A stretch of DNA of 64,000 nucleotides. Origin: Bradyrhizobium ontarionense (lineage in GTDB: Bacteria > Pseudomonadota > Alphaproteobacteria > Rhizobiales > Xanthobacteraceae). The notes below the pieces were generated by a model, which was given only the letters and a program-made list of their open reading frames with translations, made no database searches and was not told where the DNA came from. Location of the stretch: assembly GCF_021088345.1 (NCBI RefSeq), contig NZ_CP088156.1, forward strand, positions 1,922,001 through 1,986,000, read 5' to 3'. Shown here one piece after another: positions 35,693-44,925 of this stretch; position 1 is the stretch's first letter; every line of letters begins with the position of its first letter. A program made the translations under genes and the position numbers.

Positions 35693-38374
35693 CTACTCGG
35701 CCGCCTGCTCCAGCGGTGCGACGCGCGGCAGGATGATCTGAATGCGCGTGCCGGCGCCGGGCTCCGAGTCGAGATCGAGCCGGCCACCGAGGCGATTGGT
35801 CACGATGTTGTAGACGATATGCAGGCCGAGGCCCGTGCCGCCCTGATCGCGGCGGGTGGTGAAGAACGGATCGAACGCACGGCGGCGGACGTCCAAGCTC
35901 ATGCCGCAGCCATTGTCGGAAAAGATGATCTCGACGTTGTCCCGGCCCGATTCGCGTGCCGCGATCGCGATCACCCCGGAACGGCCGTCCGGAAAAGCGT
36001 GCGCGACGGCGTTGAGAAACAGATTGGTCAGCACCTGACCGTAGGGTCCGGGATAGCTGTTCATGATGAGATCGGGCTGGCAATCCACATTGACCGTCAG
36101 GTTCTGTCGACGAACGCCGGGGCGCAGGCTCATCACCACCTGCTCGGTCAGATCGGCCAGATCGAACGTGCGCTGGTCAGAATAGTTGCGGTCGGCCGCC
36201 ACCTGCTTGAACGACTGGATCAGTTCGGCCGCGCGGTTGAGATTGGCGACGAGCTGTGACGCCGCATTGCGGCTCGTCTCGAGGAACTCATTGAGGCTCG
36301 AGCGCCTGAGTTCGCCGCGTGCCACCTGCTCCCCGAACCGTTCGGTCTTGCGCTCGAGCGCTGATGCAACGGTCAAACTGATGCCGACCGGATTGTTGAC
36401 CTCGTGGGCGACGCCGGCGACCATGCGGCCGAGAGCGGCAAGCTTTTCCGCCTCGATCAGCGAGGCCTGGGTCTCGCGCAGATTGCGCAGCGCGGTCTCC
36501 GCGGCCTCCTTGGCCTTGCGCATCTCCTGCTCGCTCTTCTTGCGCTCGCCGATGTCGAGCGCCACCGTTACGATCTTGTCGACCTCGCCGTCGGCGTCTA
36601 GCAGCGGCAGCTTGTTGACCAGCCACTGTCGCATGACGCTGCACGAATCGAGATATTCCTCCTCATAGAATCCGAGGCCGGCTTTCGTCACCAGCACGCG
36701 CTTGTCGTTGCCGTCCGTCTTGCTGGCGCCGTAGCGCGACATCAGCTCGCCGGTGGTGCGCCCCAGCGCATCCTCGGGCTCGACGTTGAAGATGCCCGCC
36801 ATGTAGCGGTTCATCAGCACATAGCGCAGCTCGCGGTCCTTGACGTTGATGACCGCAGGCACCGTGTCGATGACCTGCTGCAGCAATCGCCGACCTTCGG
36901 CGATCGCATCCTCGGCGCGCTTCTGATCCGTGATGTCGCGAACGACGCCTTCGTAGCGGACGACCTCGCCGCTCTCGTCGCGCACCACCGTGGCGCTGTC
37001 CGAGAGCCAGCGGATCTCGCCATTGCGCCGGCGCACCTGGTACTCGAACTCGCGCACCATGCCGTCGCGTTGCATCAGCTTCTGATATCGTTTCCGCGCC
37101 AGAGGATGGACATAGATCGTGTCGGCGATGTCGTTCACGCCCTGGATCAGCTCGCTCGTCGAGTCGTAGCCCATGATGCGAGCAAGCGCCGGATTGGCGT
37201 TCAGAACGAGGCCGCCCGGCGTCGTGACGTAGATGCCGTCGATCGAGGCCTCGAACAGCTTGCGGTAGCTCTCCTCGGCCAGCCGCTGCTCGGCGAGCGC
37301 GCGCACGGCCGCTTCGCGCGCCGCGTCGGCATCCTGCAGCGTCTGCCGAAACACCTCTGCCGCGCGGGCGATATCGCCAATCTCGTTCCGGACCTCGGTT
37401 TGGGGAATGGACATGGCCTTCTCACCCGCGGCCAAGGCCCGGATCGAGCGTGCGATCGAGGCCAACGGACGCACCGTGCGGCGAACCACGAATGACGCGG
37501 CAAAGATGCCGATCAGAACGCCGGCGGTTCCGAAGATGATGCTCTGCCATTTGGTTTCGGCCAGCGTGCGGGCGAAGTCGCGCGACAGCACCTTGCCCTG
37601 GCTGGCGCTCAAGGCGCGCAGCAGCTCCGTGACGCGCCCGATCAAGCGCCCCTCGATGCCCAGCACTTCCTTGTCGAGCCGCGCGATCTCGTCCTCCGTG
37701 CCTGCGATGGCGATGATCGCCTCGGCATAACGATCCGCTGCGCCCCGTAGCGCGCTGTCCTCGATCGGCATCGCCCGCATCGTGCGAGCCGCCTGCTCGG
37801 CGCCGGCGGGGTCGCGCGCCAACAGTGCCGCGCCAATCTGGTTCTGGACCTGGAACAGCGCCCGTGCCGTGCCGCGCTCGGTCACACCCGCAATCGTCTC
37901 CTCGAAGCTCTCGCGCACGGCCGGCAAGCCCGACAGCAGCTCGGAGCGCTGCGCGATCAGCGCACTGATCCGGTCGATCCCCTCCCGATAGTTGGTCAGG
38001 CGCTGTGCGACGCCGTCGATCGTCGCCTGCTGTTCGGGCGCGAGCTGAAGCCGCGTCTTCTTCAAGAGTGCGCTCAGCTCGGTGGCGGCCTGCATCACCC
38101 GGTCCGAGCGCGAAGCGGGATCGGTGACGAAGTCGCGCGCCGCGAGCCGCAGCTCGTTCATGCGCCGGTCGATCTCCTCGGCCAGATCACCGACGCCCTG
38201 CAGCCGCTGCAATTCGGCAAAGGTCGAATCGATGTGGCGGATCGCGATCACGCTCGCCATGCTGGTGGCGGTGATCACGGCCAACAGCAGCAGAAAGCTG
38301 CCAAAGATCATCTGTCCGATCGTCATCGATCGGAGGCGACTGCAAATTGCGCCGAACGCTGCTGGTCTACTCAT
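35693..38374 (-). CDS. Membrane sensor histidine kinase with HAMP and two PAS domains
   Basis: 893 residues from ATG 38374 (a further 32 codons are open). Two membrane helices (about residues 22-45 and 278-297) bracket a helical periplasmic sensor domain. A HAMP linker, two PAS/PAC domains (about 370-500 and 505-620), a dimerisation domain with H-box GVAHEVNNPVG (near 656) and a HATPase_c domain (FSDNGCGM, GTGLGLHIVYN) follow. It would autophosphorylate on the H-box His and pass phosphate to a response regulator, none of which is adjacent. The ligand is unknown. Confidence 0.9.
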   Translation of the reverse strand: MSRPAAFGAICSRLRSMTIGQMIFGSFLLLLAVITATSMASVIAIRHIDSTFAELQRLQGVGDLAEEIDRRMNELRLAARDFVTDPASRSDRVMQAATELSALLKKTRLQLAPEQQATIDGVAQRLTNYREGIDRISALIAQRSELLSGLPAVRESFEETIAGVTERGTARALFQVQNQIGAALLARDPAGAEQAARTMRAMPIEDSALRGAADRYAEAIIAIAGTEDEIARLDKEVLGIEGRLIGRVTELLRALSASQGKVLSRDFARTLAETKWQSIIFGTAGVLIGIFAASFVVRRTVRPLASIARSIRALAAGEKAMSIPQTEVRNEIGDIARAAEVFRQTLQDADAAREAAVRALAEQRLAEESYRKLFEASIDGIYVTTPGGLVLNANPALARIMGYDSTSELIQGVNDIADTIYVHPLARKRYQKLMQRDGMVREFEYQVRRRNGEIRWLSDSATVVRDESGEVVRYEGVVRDITDQKRAEDAIAEGRRLLQQVIDTVPAVINVKDRELRYVLMNRYMAGIFNVEPEDALGRTTGELMSRYGASKTDGNDKRVLVTKAGLGFYEEEYLDSCSVMRQWLVNKLPLLDADGEVDKIVTVALDIGERKKSEQEMRKAKEAAETALRNLRETQASLIEAEKLAALGRMVAGVAHEVNNPVGISLTVASALERKTERFGEQVARGELRRSSLNEFLETSRNAASQLVANLNRAAELIQSFKQVAADRNYSDQRTFDLADLTEQVVMSLRPGVRRQNLTVNVDCQPDLIMNSYPGPYGQVLTNLFLNAVAHAFPDGRSGVIAIAARESGRDNVEIIFSDNGCGMSLDVRRRAFDPFFTTRRDQGGTGLGLHIVYNIVTNRLGGRLDLDSEPGAGTRIQIILPRVAPLEQAAE

Positions 38375-38485
38375 GGGATCCGTGGGTCGGAACCACACTA
38401 TATCCGAGCCGCCGCGCGGCCAAAGGAACAAATAAAGAACAAGTTGCGTCAGTTCAACGGCGAACGTCAAAAAAGACCCGCGCGG

Positions 38486-39289
38486 TTAACCCGCCGCGCC
38501 GAACTCGAAAACCTCCCCGTCATAACCGGCCTCGCGTGGAATGCGCAGCTGGCGGCCGCCATCGGCGGTCCTGGTCATGACCGGCATCACCGTCACGATG
38601 TCCATGCCCTGCGCCGCCGCCAGCGCGTCCGAAACGGATGGCTGCTGGCCCAACCGGATCAGGTTGCGGGTCGTGGGAAACGGCAGCTTGAAGCGGCCAT
38701 CCTCACCGCCCACCAGCGCCTCGCGCGGCGAAACCCAGACCGAGTCGGTGGATTCCCGCCCGTCATGGGCGCCAAGCTGGTCCGGCGGCGCCGCCGCCAG
38801 GAAGAACCAGGTATCGAAGCGCTTCGGCATGCCCTCCGGTGTGATCCAGTGGGCGTAAGGCACGAGCGCATCGAGCGCCAGCACCAGGCCGTGCGTCTCG
38901 ATGACCTCGAGGAAGCTGACCTTGCCCTCGCACAGCGTCAGCCGATGCGCGGCCTCGATCTGGCGCGCAGCGGCGGCATCGATCAGCGTGTCCGAACGGC
39001 GTGGCCGCGCCAGCAGGATGCCGCTCTCCTCGAAGGTCTCGCGGATGCCGGCGATACGGAAGCCAAGCGCCTCGGCCGCCACACCGTCGCCGCCGGAATA
39101 GAGCTCGGGCATCCCGGCAATCTCCTGGTCGCCCTTGTCGACGCTGCCGCCCGGAAACACCAGGGCCCCCGAGTTGAACTCGATCTGATGGTGACGCACC
39201 ATCATGAACACCTCGAGCTCGCGTGCGGCTGCGCTGTCGCGCAGCAGCAGCACGGTCGAAGCGGGACGGACGGCGGCAGCGTCAGCCAT
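38486..39289 (-). CDS. NUDIX hydrolase
   Basis: 267 residues from ATG 39289; the frame is open further but nothing supports an earlier start. LVFPGGSVD begins the NUDIX fold and the box continues FRIAGIRETFEESGILLA, where REXXEE Glu residues bind magnesium. NUDT19-type proteins of this length hydrolyse CoA derivatives, which would suit the acyl-CoA operon it terminates. It starts two bases after the aldolase stop. Confidence 0.88.
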   Translation of the reverse strand: MADAAAVRPASTVLLLRDSAAARELEVFMMVRHHQIEFNSGALVFPGGSVDKGDQEIAGMPELYSGGDGVAAEALGFRIAGIRETFEESGILLARPRRSDTLIDAAAARQIEAAHRLTLCEGKVSFLEVIETHGLVLALDALVPYAHWITPEGMPKRFDTWFFLAAAPPDQLGAHDGRESTDSVWVSPREALVGGEDGRFKLPFPTTRNLIRLGQQPSVSDALAAAQGMDIVTVMPVMTRTADGGRQLRIPREAGYDGEVFEFGAAG

Positions 39290-39291
39290 GG

Positions 39292-40248
39292 TCACTCCGC
39301 GGCGCTGGCACGAGGTTGCAGATTGGCGCGGGCGTCGTAGCGCGCCACGCGTGACAACAGATAGTCGACCTCGGCCTTGGCCGCCGCGCTGATGCCGGAC
39401 GCCGGCTTGCGCTGGGCGCTGGAGGCAATCGCGCCACGCTTCTGCAGCACGTATTTGCGCACGGCCAACCCTGCGCCCGGCTGCTGCTCGTAGCGCACCA
39501 GCGGCAGATGCGCGTCGAACAGATCGTGCGCGGCATCGCGCTTCCCCGCCTGCGACAGCTTGACGACGTCGACCAGCATTTCCGGGAAGGCGTAGCCGGT
39601 CATCGCGCCGTCGGCGCCGCGATCCATCTCGAAATCGAGGAACAGGCCGCCATTGCCGCACAGGATCGACAGCGGCCGCAGCGAGCCGTCCTTCTGGAAC
39701 GCGCGCAACGCGGAGATCTTCTCCAGGCCCGGCCAGTCCTCGTGCTTGAGCATCACGCAGGACGGGCTGTCCATGACGATCTTGCGGATCACGGAGGGCG
39801 TGAACTGGACACTCAGCGTCAGCGGGTAATCCTGCAGCACCCACGGAATGTCGTCGCCGATGGCCTCCTGGGCCTGCTTGAAATAGCCCGTGATCTGATC
39901 ATCGGTGCGCAGGCTGGGCGGCGGCGCGATCATCACGCCGGCAGCGCCTGCATCCATCGAGGCGCGCGCCAGCGCGCGCATGGTCGCAAAACCCGGCGCG
40001 GAGACACCGACGATGATCTGCAGGTTCTTGGCTCGCTTGGCAAAGCGCACTGCAACCTGCTCGGATTCTGCGGCGTCCAGCTTCGGCGCCTCTCCCATGA
40101 TGCCCAGCACCGTGATGCCGTCGCAGCCGGCCTCGGCATAGAAATCGACCAGCCGGTCGATCGAGGCCTCGTCGATGCGGCCGTCATCATGGAACGGCGT
40201 CGGCGCGATCGCGAAGGTGCCCTTGGCGTCAGGTGTGAGCTTCATCAT
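39292..40248 (-). CDS. Dihydrodipicolinate synthase family aldolase
   Basis: 318 residues of the DHDPS/N-acetylneuraminate lyase TIM-barrel family. The Schiff-base lysine is in CVMLKHEDWPG and the catalytic Tyr in VLQDYPLTL; GITVLGIMGEAPKLDAAES is the substrate-carboxylate loop, with GIMGE instead of the GTTGE of true DapA. It is therefore probably not lysine biosynthetic but an aldolase or lyase of a degradation route. GGAGACGA precedes ATG 40248. Located between SDR and NUDIX genes. Confidence 0.85.
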   Translation of the reverse strand: MMKLTPDAKGTFAIAPTPFHDDGRIDEASIDRLVDFYAEAGCDGITVLGIMGEAPKLDAAESEQVAVRFAKRAKNLQIIVGVSAPGFATMRALARASMDAGAAGVMIAPPPSLRTDDQITGYFKQAQEAIGDDIPWVLQDYPLTLSVQFTPSVIRKIVMDSPSCVMLKHEDWPGLEKISALRAFQKDGSLRPLSILCGNGGLFLDFEMDRGADGAMTGYAFPEMLVDVVKLSQAGKRDAAHDLFDAHLPLVRYEQQPGAGLAVRKYVLQKRGAIASSAQRKPASGISAAAKAEVDYLLSRVARYDARANLQPRASAAE

Positions 40249-40267
40249 TCGTCTCCAATCTCTCTGC

Positions 40268-40352
40268 CGTCATTCCGGGATCGTCCGAAGGACGAGACCC
40301 GGAATCTCGAGATTCCGGGTTCGCTCGCTGTCGCGAGCGCCCCGGAACGACG
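40268..40352. repeat. Palindromic intergenic repeat
   Basis: 85 bases with imperfect outer inverted ends CGTCATTCCGG and CCGGAACGACG and an inner palindrome GGAATCTCGAGATTCC. Belongs to the same class as the elements at 41264 and 42471; it sits between two genes of one operon. Confidence 0.75.
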
Positions 40353-40363
40353 ACCTGAATACA

Positions 40364-41242
40364 TCAAAACCGTCGGGCGGACTTCTGAATGTCGGCCTCC
40401 GAAAAGAATATCTCCTCTGCGTGGGCTGCGATGTCCTCGGCGTTCCAGGCCGACGATTGCGGCTTCCAGCCCTCCATCTCCATCATCCGCATCTCGCGCA
40501 CGCCGCGCGCGCCGGACACGCCGAGCACCTTGCCGGTCTGGTCACCTGAGAGGTCGCTGACCATGTAGAGCACGGCCGGCGCAATGCCTTCGGGCGTGAG
40601 CGCCGCGCCCGGATTTTCCTTGTAGCGCGGCAGATCCGCGGTCATCCGCGTCAGCGCGCCCGGCGCCAGCGTCCACACCCGGATGTTGTACTTGCGCCCC
40701 TCGATCGCCAGCACGTTGGACAGGCCCCAGATACCGCCCTTGGCGGCGCCGTAATTGGACTGGCCGAAATTGCCGATCAGGCCTGAGGTCGACGAGGTGT
40801 TGACGATGACGCCGCCGCCGTTGTCGCGCATCCAGCGGAACACGGGCAAGGTGCAGCAGAAGGTGCCTTTGAGGTGCACCTGGATCACCTTGTCCCAGTC
40901 GGCCTCGCTGGATTTGGCGAAGGTCTGGTCGCGCAGGATGCCGGCATTGTTGACCAGGATGTCGGCGCGGCCGAAATGGCGGATGGCATCGTCGAACACC
41001 GACTGCCCGCCGGCCATGGTGGAGATGTCGGCGGCGTTGGCAACCGCGCGGCCGCCGTCGGCCGTGATTGCTGCCACCACCAGCTCGGCCATCGACAGGT
41101 CGGAGCCGGAGCCGTCGCGCGGGCCGCCACGATCGTTGACGACGACCGCCGCGCCCTCGCGCGCGAACAGTTTGGCATAGGCCTCACCGAGCCCACCGCC
41201 CGCCCCCGTGATCAGCGCCACCTTGCCGTCGAGCAGTCCCAT
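40364..41242 (-). CDS. Short-chain dehydrogenase/reductase (acyl-CoA pathway type)
   Basis: 292 residues from ATG 41242, behind GGAGGAGGCACAG. NAD(P) motif TGAGGGLGEAYA, active-site Ser in VNTSSTSGL and YxxxK in SNYGAAKGG mark a classical SDR. The sequence resembles the (3R)-hydroxyacyl-CoA dehydrogenase domain of multifunctional beta-oxidation enzymes (VVVNDRGG, LRDQTFAKSSEADWDKVIQ). With the MaoC-like hydratase and thiolase upstream it would oxidise a 3-hydroxyacyl-CoA. Confidence 0.92.
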   Translation of the reverse strand: MGLLDGKVALITGAGGGLGEAYAKLFAREGAAVVVNDRGGPRDGSGSDLSMAELVVAAITADGGRAVANAADISTMAGGQSVFDDAIRHFGRADILVNNAGILRDQTFAKSSEADWDKVIQVHLKGTFCCTLPVFRWMRDNGGGVIVNTSSTSGLIGNFGQSNYGAAKGGIWGLSNVLAIEGRKYNIRVWTLAPGALTRMTADLPRYKENPGAALTPEGIAPAVLYMVSDLSGDQTGKVLGVSGARGVREMRMMEMEGWKPQSSAWNAEDIAAHAEEIFFSEADIQKSARRF

Positions 41243-41263
41243 CTGTGCCTCCTCCGTGGAGCC

Positions 41264-41356
41264 GTCATTCCGGGGCATCGCGCAGCGATGAGCCCGGATT
41301 CCATACTCCCGATCGTGGTGGATTCCGGGCTCGCCCTCCGGGCGCCCCGGAATGAC
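41264..41356. repeat. Palindromic intergenic repeat
   Basis: 93 bases bounded by perfect 13-bp inverted repeats GTCATTCCGGGGC and GCCCCGGAATGAC with a second inner symmetry (GAGCCCGGATTCCA, GGATTCCGGGCTC). Would fold as a long hairpin in the operon transcript. Confidence 0.8.
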
Positions 41357-41365
41357 AGCGAACAA

Positions 41366-42226
41366 TCAACCCAGCACCGTCTTGCCGTTCTTGATCACGG
41401 TGACGTTGCGCGCCTTCACACGCGCCTCGAACGAGATCACGTCGCCGTCCTGCCAGAGATCGACCGTGACGGTCTCGCCGGGAAACACCGGCGAGGAGAA
41501 CCGCGCCGCGTGCTGCCGGAACGCTGACGCGTCGTAATCGGCATAGGTCTGCAGCACGGCGCGGCAGGTGAGGCCGTAGGTGCACATGCCGTGCAGGATC
41601 GGCCGCGGGAAGCCGGCGCGGCGCGCGAATTCAGGGTCCGAGTGCAGCGGATTGCGGTCGCCGCACAAGCGGTAGATCAGCGCCTGGTCCAGCCGCGTGG
41701 AGATGTCGACGCCGCGGTCGGGCGCACGCGACGGCACCGGATGCGGCTCGGGGATGCCGCCGGACGGACCGCCGAAGCCGCCGTCGCCGCGGGCGAAACG
41801 CGAGGCAACGAGCGTCGCCAACGCTGCGCCGCTCTCGTCGCGCAGGATCGTCTGATGACGGATCACGGCGCCCTTGTCCTTGCCCTTGTCGGACACCGCG
41901 AGCACGGAGGAGTCGGCGGTGATCTTCGCGGCCGTCGCCAGCGGCTTGTGGAAGGTGATGTCGCGCTCGCCGTCGACGACCAGCACGCGGTTGAGCTTCA
42001 TGTCCCCGGGCCCTGCCCCCCAGGCCGCGACGGAGGCGAAGGTCGGCACCACCTTCAGCGGCCGCGGCTCGGCGGTGGCCTCGTTGACGAAGGCGAGCTC
42101 CTTCTCGTCCATCGGATCGGCGCCCATGCCGATGCCATAGGCGTACAGCATCACCTCGCGATCACCATAGGCATATGGCTGCCCGATCGCCTTCATCGCC
42201 ATCAGCTCATCGTAGTTGATCGGCAT
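41366..42226 (-). CDS. MaoC-like enoyl-CoA hydratase 2
   Basis: 286 residues from ATG 42226 after AAGGAG. A double hotdog protein: the N-terminal half is substrate-binding, the C-terminal half has the hydratase 2 motif YRLCGDRNPLHSDPEFARRAGFPRPILHG with catalytic Asp and His. It hydrates trans-2-enoyl-CoA to the (3R)-hydroxyacyl-CoA, the substrate of the adjacent SDR. Confidence 0.92.
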   Translation of the reverse strand: MPINYDELMAMKAIGQPYAYGDREVMLYAYGIGMGADPMDEKELAFVNEATAEPRPLKVVPTFASVAAWGAGPGDMKLNRVLVVDGERDITFHKPLATAAKITADSSVLAVSDKGKDKGAVIRHQTILRDESGAALATLVASRFARGDGGFGGPSGGIPEPHPVPSRAPDRGVDISTRLDQALIYRLCGDRNPLHSDPEFARRAGFPRPILHGMCTYGLTCRAVLQTYADYDASAFRQHAARFSSPVFPGETVTVDLWQDGDVISFEARVKARNVTVIKNGKTVLG

Positions 42227-42281
42227 CCCCTGCTCCTTCTCGAGCTTCTTTTCTTGTCGTTGCACGGTGCCCGTTGCTGCG

Positions 42282-42431
42282 CCCTCTCCCCCTGCGGGAG
42301 AGGGCTCCGCCGACGCCAGCGTCATACTCGCTCGGGTGAGGGCTTGGCTCCGCGAGCGCAACCGTCTCTGCGGAAAGAGACCCCTCACCCGGCAGCCTTC
42401 GGCTGCCCCCCTCTCCCGCAAGGGGAGAGGG
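42282..42431. repeat. Compound inverted repeat
   Basis: CCCTCTCCCCCTGCGGGAGA at the left and CCCTCTCCCGCAAGGGGAGA at the right enclose about 110 bases, with further internal symmetry (CGGCAGCCTTCGGCTGCC). This dispersed element is common in Rhizobiales intergenic DNA. Confidence 0.75.
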
Positions 42432-42470
42432 TGTACCTTTTGTGTGGCGACGGGCGCGCTCATTCTCGGT

Positions 42471-42552
42471 CGTCATTGCGAGGAGCGAAGCGACGACGCA
42501 ATCCAGAGTCGTGGAGACCGCCCTGGATTGCTTCGCTGCGCTCGCAATGACG
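42471..42552. repeat. Palindromic intergenic repeat
   Basis: 82 bases with perfect 12-bp ends CGTCATTGCGAG and CTCGCAATGACG and inner symmetric CAATCCAG and CTGGATTG. Typical Bradyrhizobium-type dispersed palindrome. Confidence 0.8.
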
Positions 42553-42575
42553 TCCAACTGCATCGGAGCTCCCAA

Positions 42576-42965
42576 CTACGCCGGCGTGAAGAACGGCAGC
42601 GGGGCGCCGTCGGTCGGCTTGAACACGACTTTCACCTTCTGGCCGATCTTCAACGCATCGAACTCACAATCGACGAAATTGGTCTGCAGCGACGGCCCCT
42701 CCTTCAAGGTGACGTAGCCGATCGCGTAGGGGCCGGTCGGCGACTTCCGCATGATCGAGAACGTGTAGATCTCGCCCTCGCCCGCGCTCTGCTCCCACAC
42801 CGTCTGGTCGGAGAAGCAGAACGGACAGATCGAACGCGGGAAGTAATGCGCCTCGCCGCAGGCGGTGCAGCGCTTGATCATGAACTTGCCCTCGGCGGCA
42901 GCATCCCAGAACGCCTTGGTCTCGGGATTGGTGATGGGGGCCGGCAGCTTCTTCTGATCAGACAT
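42576..42965 (-). CDS. Zn-ribbon OB-fold (DUF35) protein, thiolase partner
   Basis: 129 residues from ATG 42965, whose first base is the last of the thiolase stop (TGATG). A rubredoxin-like zinc ribbon (RCTACGEAHYFPRSICPFC) is followed by an OB fold (YTFSIMRKSPTGPYAIGYVT). DUF35 proteins bind acyl-CoA thiolases or aldolases and are needed for their activity in sterol-type degradation. Coupling to the thiolase gene supports a complex. Confidence 0.9.
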   Translation of the reverse strand: MSDQKKLPAPITNPETKAFWDAAAEGKFMIKRCTACGEAHYFPRSICPFCFSDQTVWEQSAGEGEIYTFSIMRKSPTGPYAIGYVTLKEGPSLQTNFVDCEFDALKIGQKVKVVFKPTDGAPLPFFTPA

Positions 42966-44113
42966 CACACGCGCTCCAGAATGCAGGTCGAGGCGGCGTG
43001 GCGCACGCCGAGCAGGCCGCCGGTGCCATGGGCGATGGCGAGATCACAGTTTTGCACCTGCACCTTGGGATGGGCCTCGCCGCGCAGCTGGCGCACGGCC
43101 TCGATCACCTTGGTCATGCCGCCGCGATTGACCGGATGGTTGCTGCAGAGGCCGCCGCCATCGGTGTTGAACGGCAGCTTGCCGACGCCCGAGATGAGAT
43201 TGCCGTCGGCAACGAACTTGCCGCCCTCGCCCTTCCTGCAGAAGCCGAGGTCCTCGAGCTGCATCAGCACGGTGATGGTGAAGCTGTCATAGATCGAGGC
43301 GTATTTGATGTCATTCGGCGTCACGCCCGCCTCCTCGAAAGCGCGCGGGCCGGACCACACGCCGGCGGAATAAGTCAGATCGAGATCCTTGCCACCGCGC
43401 GGTCCCTTCATCGCTTCGCCGTGACCAATGAGGCGCACCAGCGGCTTCTTCAGGCTCTTCGCGATCTCCGGCGTGGTCACGATCAGCGCGCCGCCGCCAT
43501 CGGTGACGACACAGCAATCCATGCGATGCAAGGGATCGGAGATCATCGGCGAATTGATGACGTCCTCGACCGTCACGACCTCCTTCAGCATCGCGTGCGG
43601 ATTGTACTGCGCGTGATGCGACGCTGCGACCTTGATCCAGGCGAGCTGCTCCGACGTGGTGCCGTAGTCGTGCATGTGGCGCATCGCGCACATGCCATAG
43701 GCATTGTGCGTGGTGGCCCCATAGGCCAGCTCGAAATCGGCCTCGGCGCCGGCGGCGCGCGGCGGCATCGGACCGGTGCGCGGCTTGCCGGCGAGCGTGA
43801 TCAGCGCGATCGAGCATTTGCCCGCGGCGATCGCCTCGGCGGCGTGGCCGACATGAATGAGGTAGGAACAGCCGCCGGTCTCGGTGGAATCGATGTGCCG
43901 CACCTTCAGCCCGAGATAGTCGACCATCGGCCAGGCGCCGCCCGGCGCATCGCCGGCGCAGAAATAGCCGTCGACATCCCTGGCGCCGAGCCCGGCATCC
44001 TCCAGCGCGCCCTTGGCGACCTCGGCATGCAGCTGCGCGGTCGACTTGTCGGGTGCGTGCCGGGTGGGATGCTCATAGATGCCGGCAATGTAGGCCTTGC
44101 CCTTGATGGTCAA
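42965..44113 (-). CDS. Thiolase family protein (SCP-x type)
   Basis: 382 residues from a TTG at 44113 behind GGAGACGGAA. SCP2/SCP-x-like thiolases lack some classical motifs; here GGCSYLIHVGHAAEAIAAG carries the nucleophile Cys region, and GGGLCSNHPVNRGGMTKVIEA and DLAIAHGTGGLLG the C-terminal active-site loops. These usually act with a DUF35 subunit. It is the first gene of the acyl-CoA operon, which suggests cleavage of a branched or ring-derived acyl-CoA. Confidence 0.9.
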   Translation of the reverse strand: MTIKGKAYIAGIYEHPTRHAPDKSTAQLHAEVAKGALEDAGLGARDVDGYFCAGDAPGGAWPMVDYLGLKVRHIDSTETGGCSYLIHVGHAAEAIAAGKCSIALITLAGKPRTGPMPPRAAGAEADFELAYGATTHNAYGMCAMRHMHDYGTTSEQLAWIKVAASHHAQYNPHAMLKEVVTVEDVINSPMISDPLHRMDCCVVTDGGGALIVTTPEIAKSLKKPLVRLIGHGEAMKGPRGGKDLDLTYSAGVWSGPRAFEEAGVTPNDIKYASIYDSFTITVLMQLEDLGFCRKGEGGKFVADGNLISGVGKLPFNTDGGGLCSNHPVNRGGMTKVIEAVRQLRGEAHPKVQVQNCDLAIAHGTGGLLGVRHAASTCILERV

Positions 44114-44262
44114 TTCCGTCTCCGCTTCCTGTCGTTTCGTCCCGAATGGTTGGAGATTTTTTGGACCCTCGCATGAGGCTTGGCAAGCGGGGAAAATATT
44201 CCGCGCGGTGGAGATGATCGCACTCAGCCATAGACTTCAACGTTGCGCGATAGCGCCCCCGC

Positions 44263-44367
44263 TGTCATCGCCCGGCTTGACCGGGCGATCCAGTATTCCA
44301 GAGACCGCAATGATAGAATCGAGAAGCCGCGGCGTACTGGATTGCCCGGTCAAGCCGGGCGATGACA
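44263..44367. repeat. Palindromic repeat upstream of the thiolase operon
   Basis: 105 bases with 24-bp inverted ends, TGTCATCGCCCGGCTTGACC on the left and its complement on the right, plus a weaker centre. Confidence 0.8.
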
Positions 44368-44469
44368 TCTGAGTGGTTGGTCGGCACCTCGCATCAGCCA
44401 CACACTCGCGGCCCCGCGACATCTCTGCCCGGGTCATGCTGGTATCGCTCACCCTCATCAAGTCGGAGG

Positions 44470-44880
44470 GCGCAGGGAAGGCCAGGCGTCGGCTGACGCC
44501 TGCGGCCCGCCTGCGAAAAAAATGCAGGCGGCAGGTACCACAGGTGCAGCCGAGAACACCCGGCCTTCCCTGCGCGATGGTCTTCACGCTTATACGCAGT
44601 CTGCCTGGTGCGCCGGGCTTGTTGGCCACCATAGCGACAATGCGCTTTCGCGCATTGCGCGGGACACCAGCATCGGGGTGTCAGCACGCTGCGACTTCGC
44701 GTCCGCGACAAAGCCGTTCGTCGGCGCGTCCGAAGACACGCTGCGGCTCCCTCGCGGCCATCGCACCCCGCCTCGCGTGTCGTGACGATCGCGCGCAACG
44801 CCCCTCCGATTGAGGCGGGATGCGTGCATCAAAGCACGGTTTCTGAATTTCGTAAAGCCAAATCTGCCCGACGGGCATTC
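44470..44880. repeat. Long dispersed repeat, copy 1
   Basis: About 410 bases sharing blocks in order with 62110-62570: GCGCAGGGAAG, a hairpin, CCCGGCCTTCCCTGCGCGAT, CTTATACG, GTGACGATCGCG and a final GCCCGACGGGC. The rest of 44114-44925 holds no gene; open frames inside the repeat are not supported. This is a Bradyrhizobium-type non-coding repeat of unknown function. Confidence 0.65.
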
Positions 44881-44925
44881 TACGCATGGGGCCTATGCCG
44901 CGAGTCTTAACCTCTGACTTCCAAA

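Noticed and set aside
44373-44832. Several 80-146 codon frames upstream of the DUF4262 gene
   Set aside because: They lie within the dispersed repeat shared with 62110-62570 and are not conserved between the two copies.
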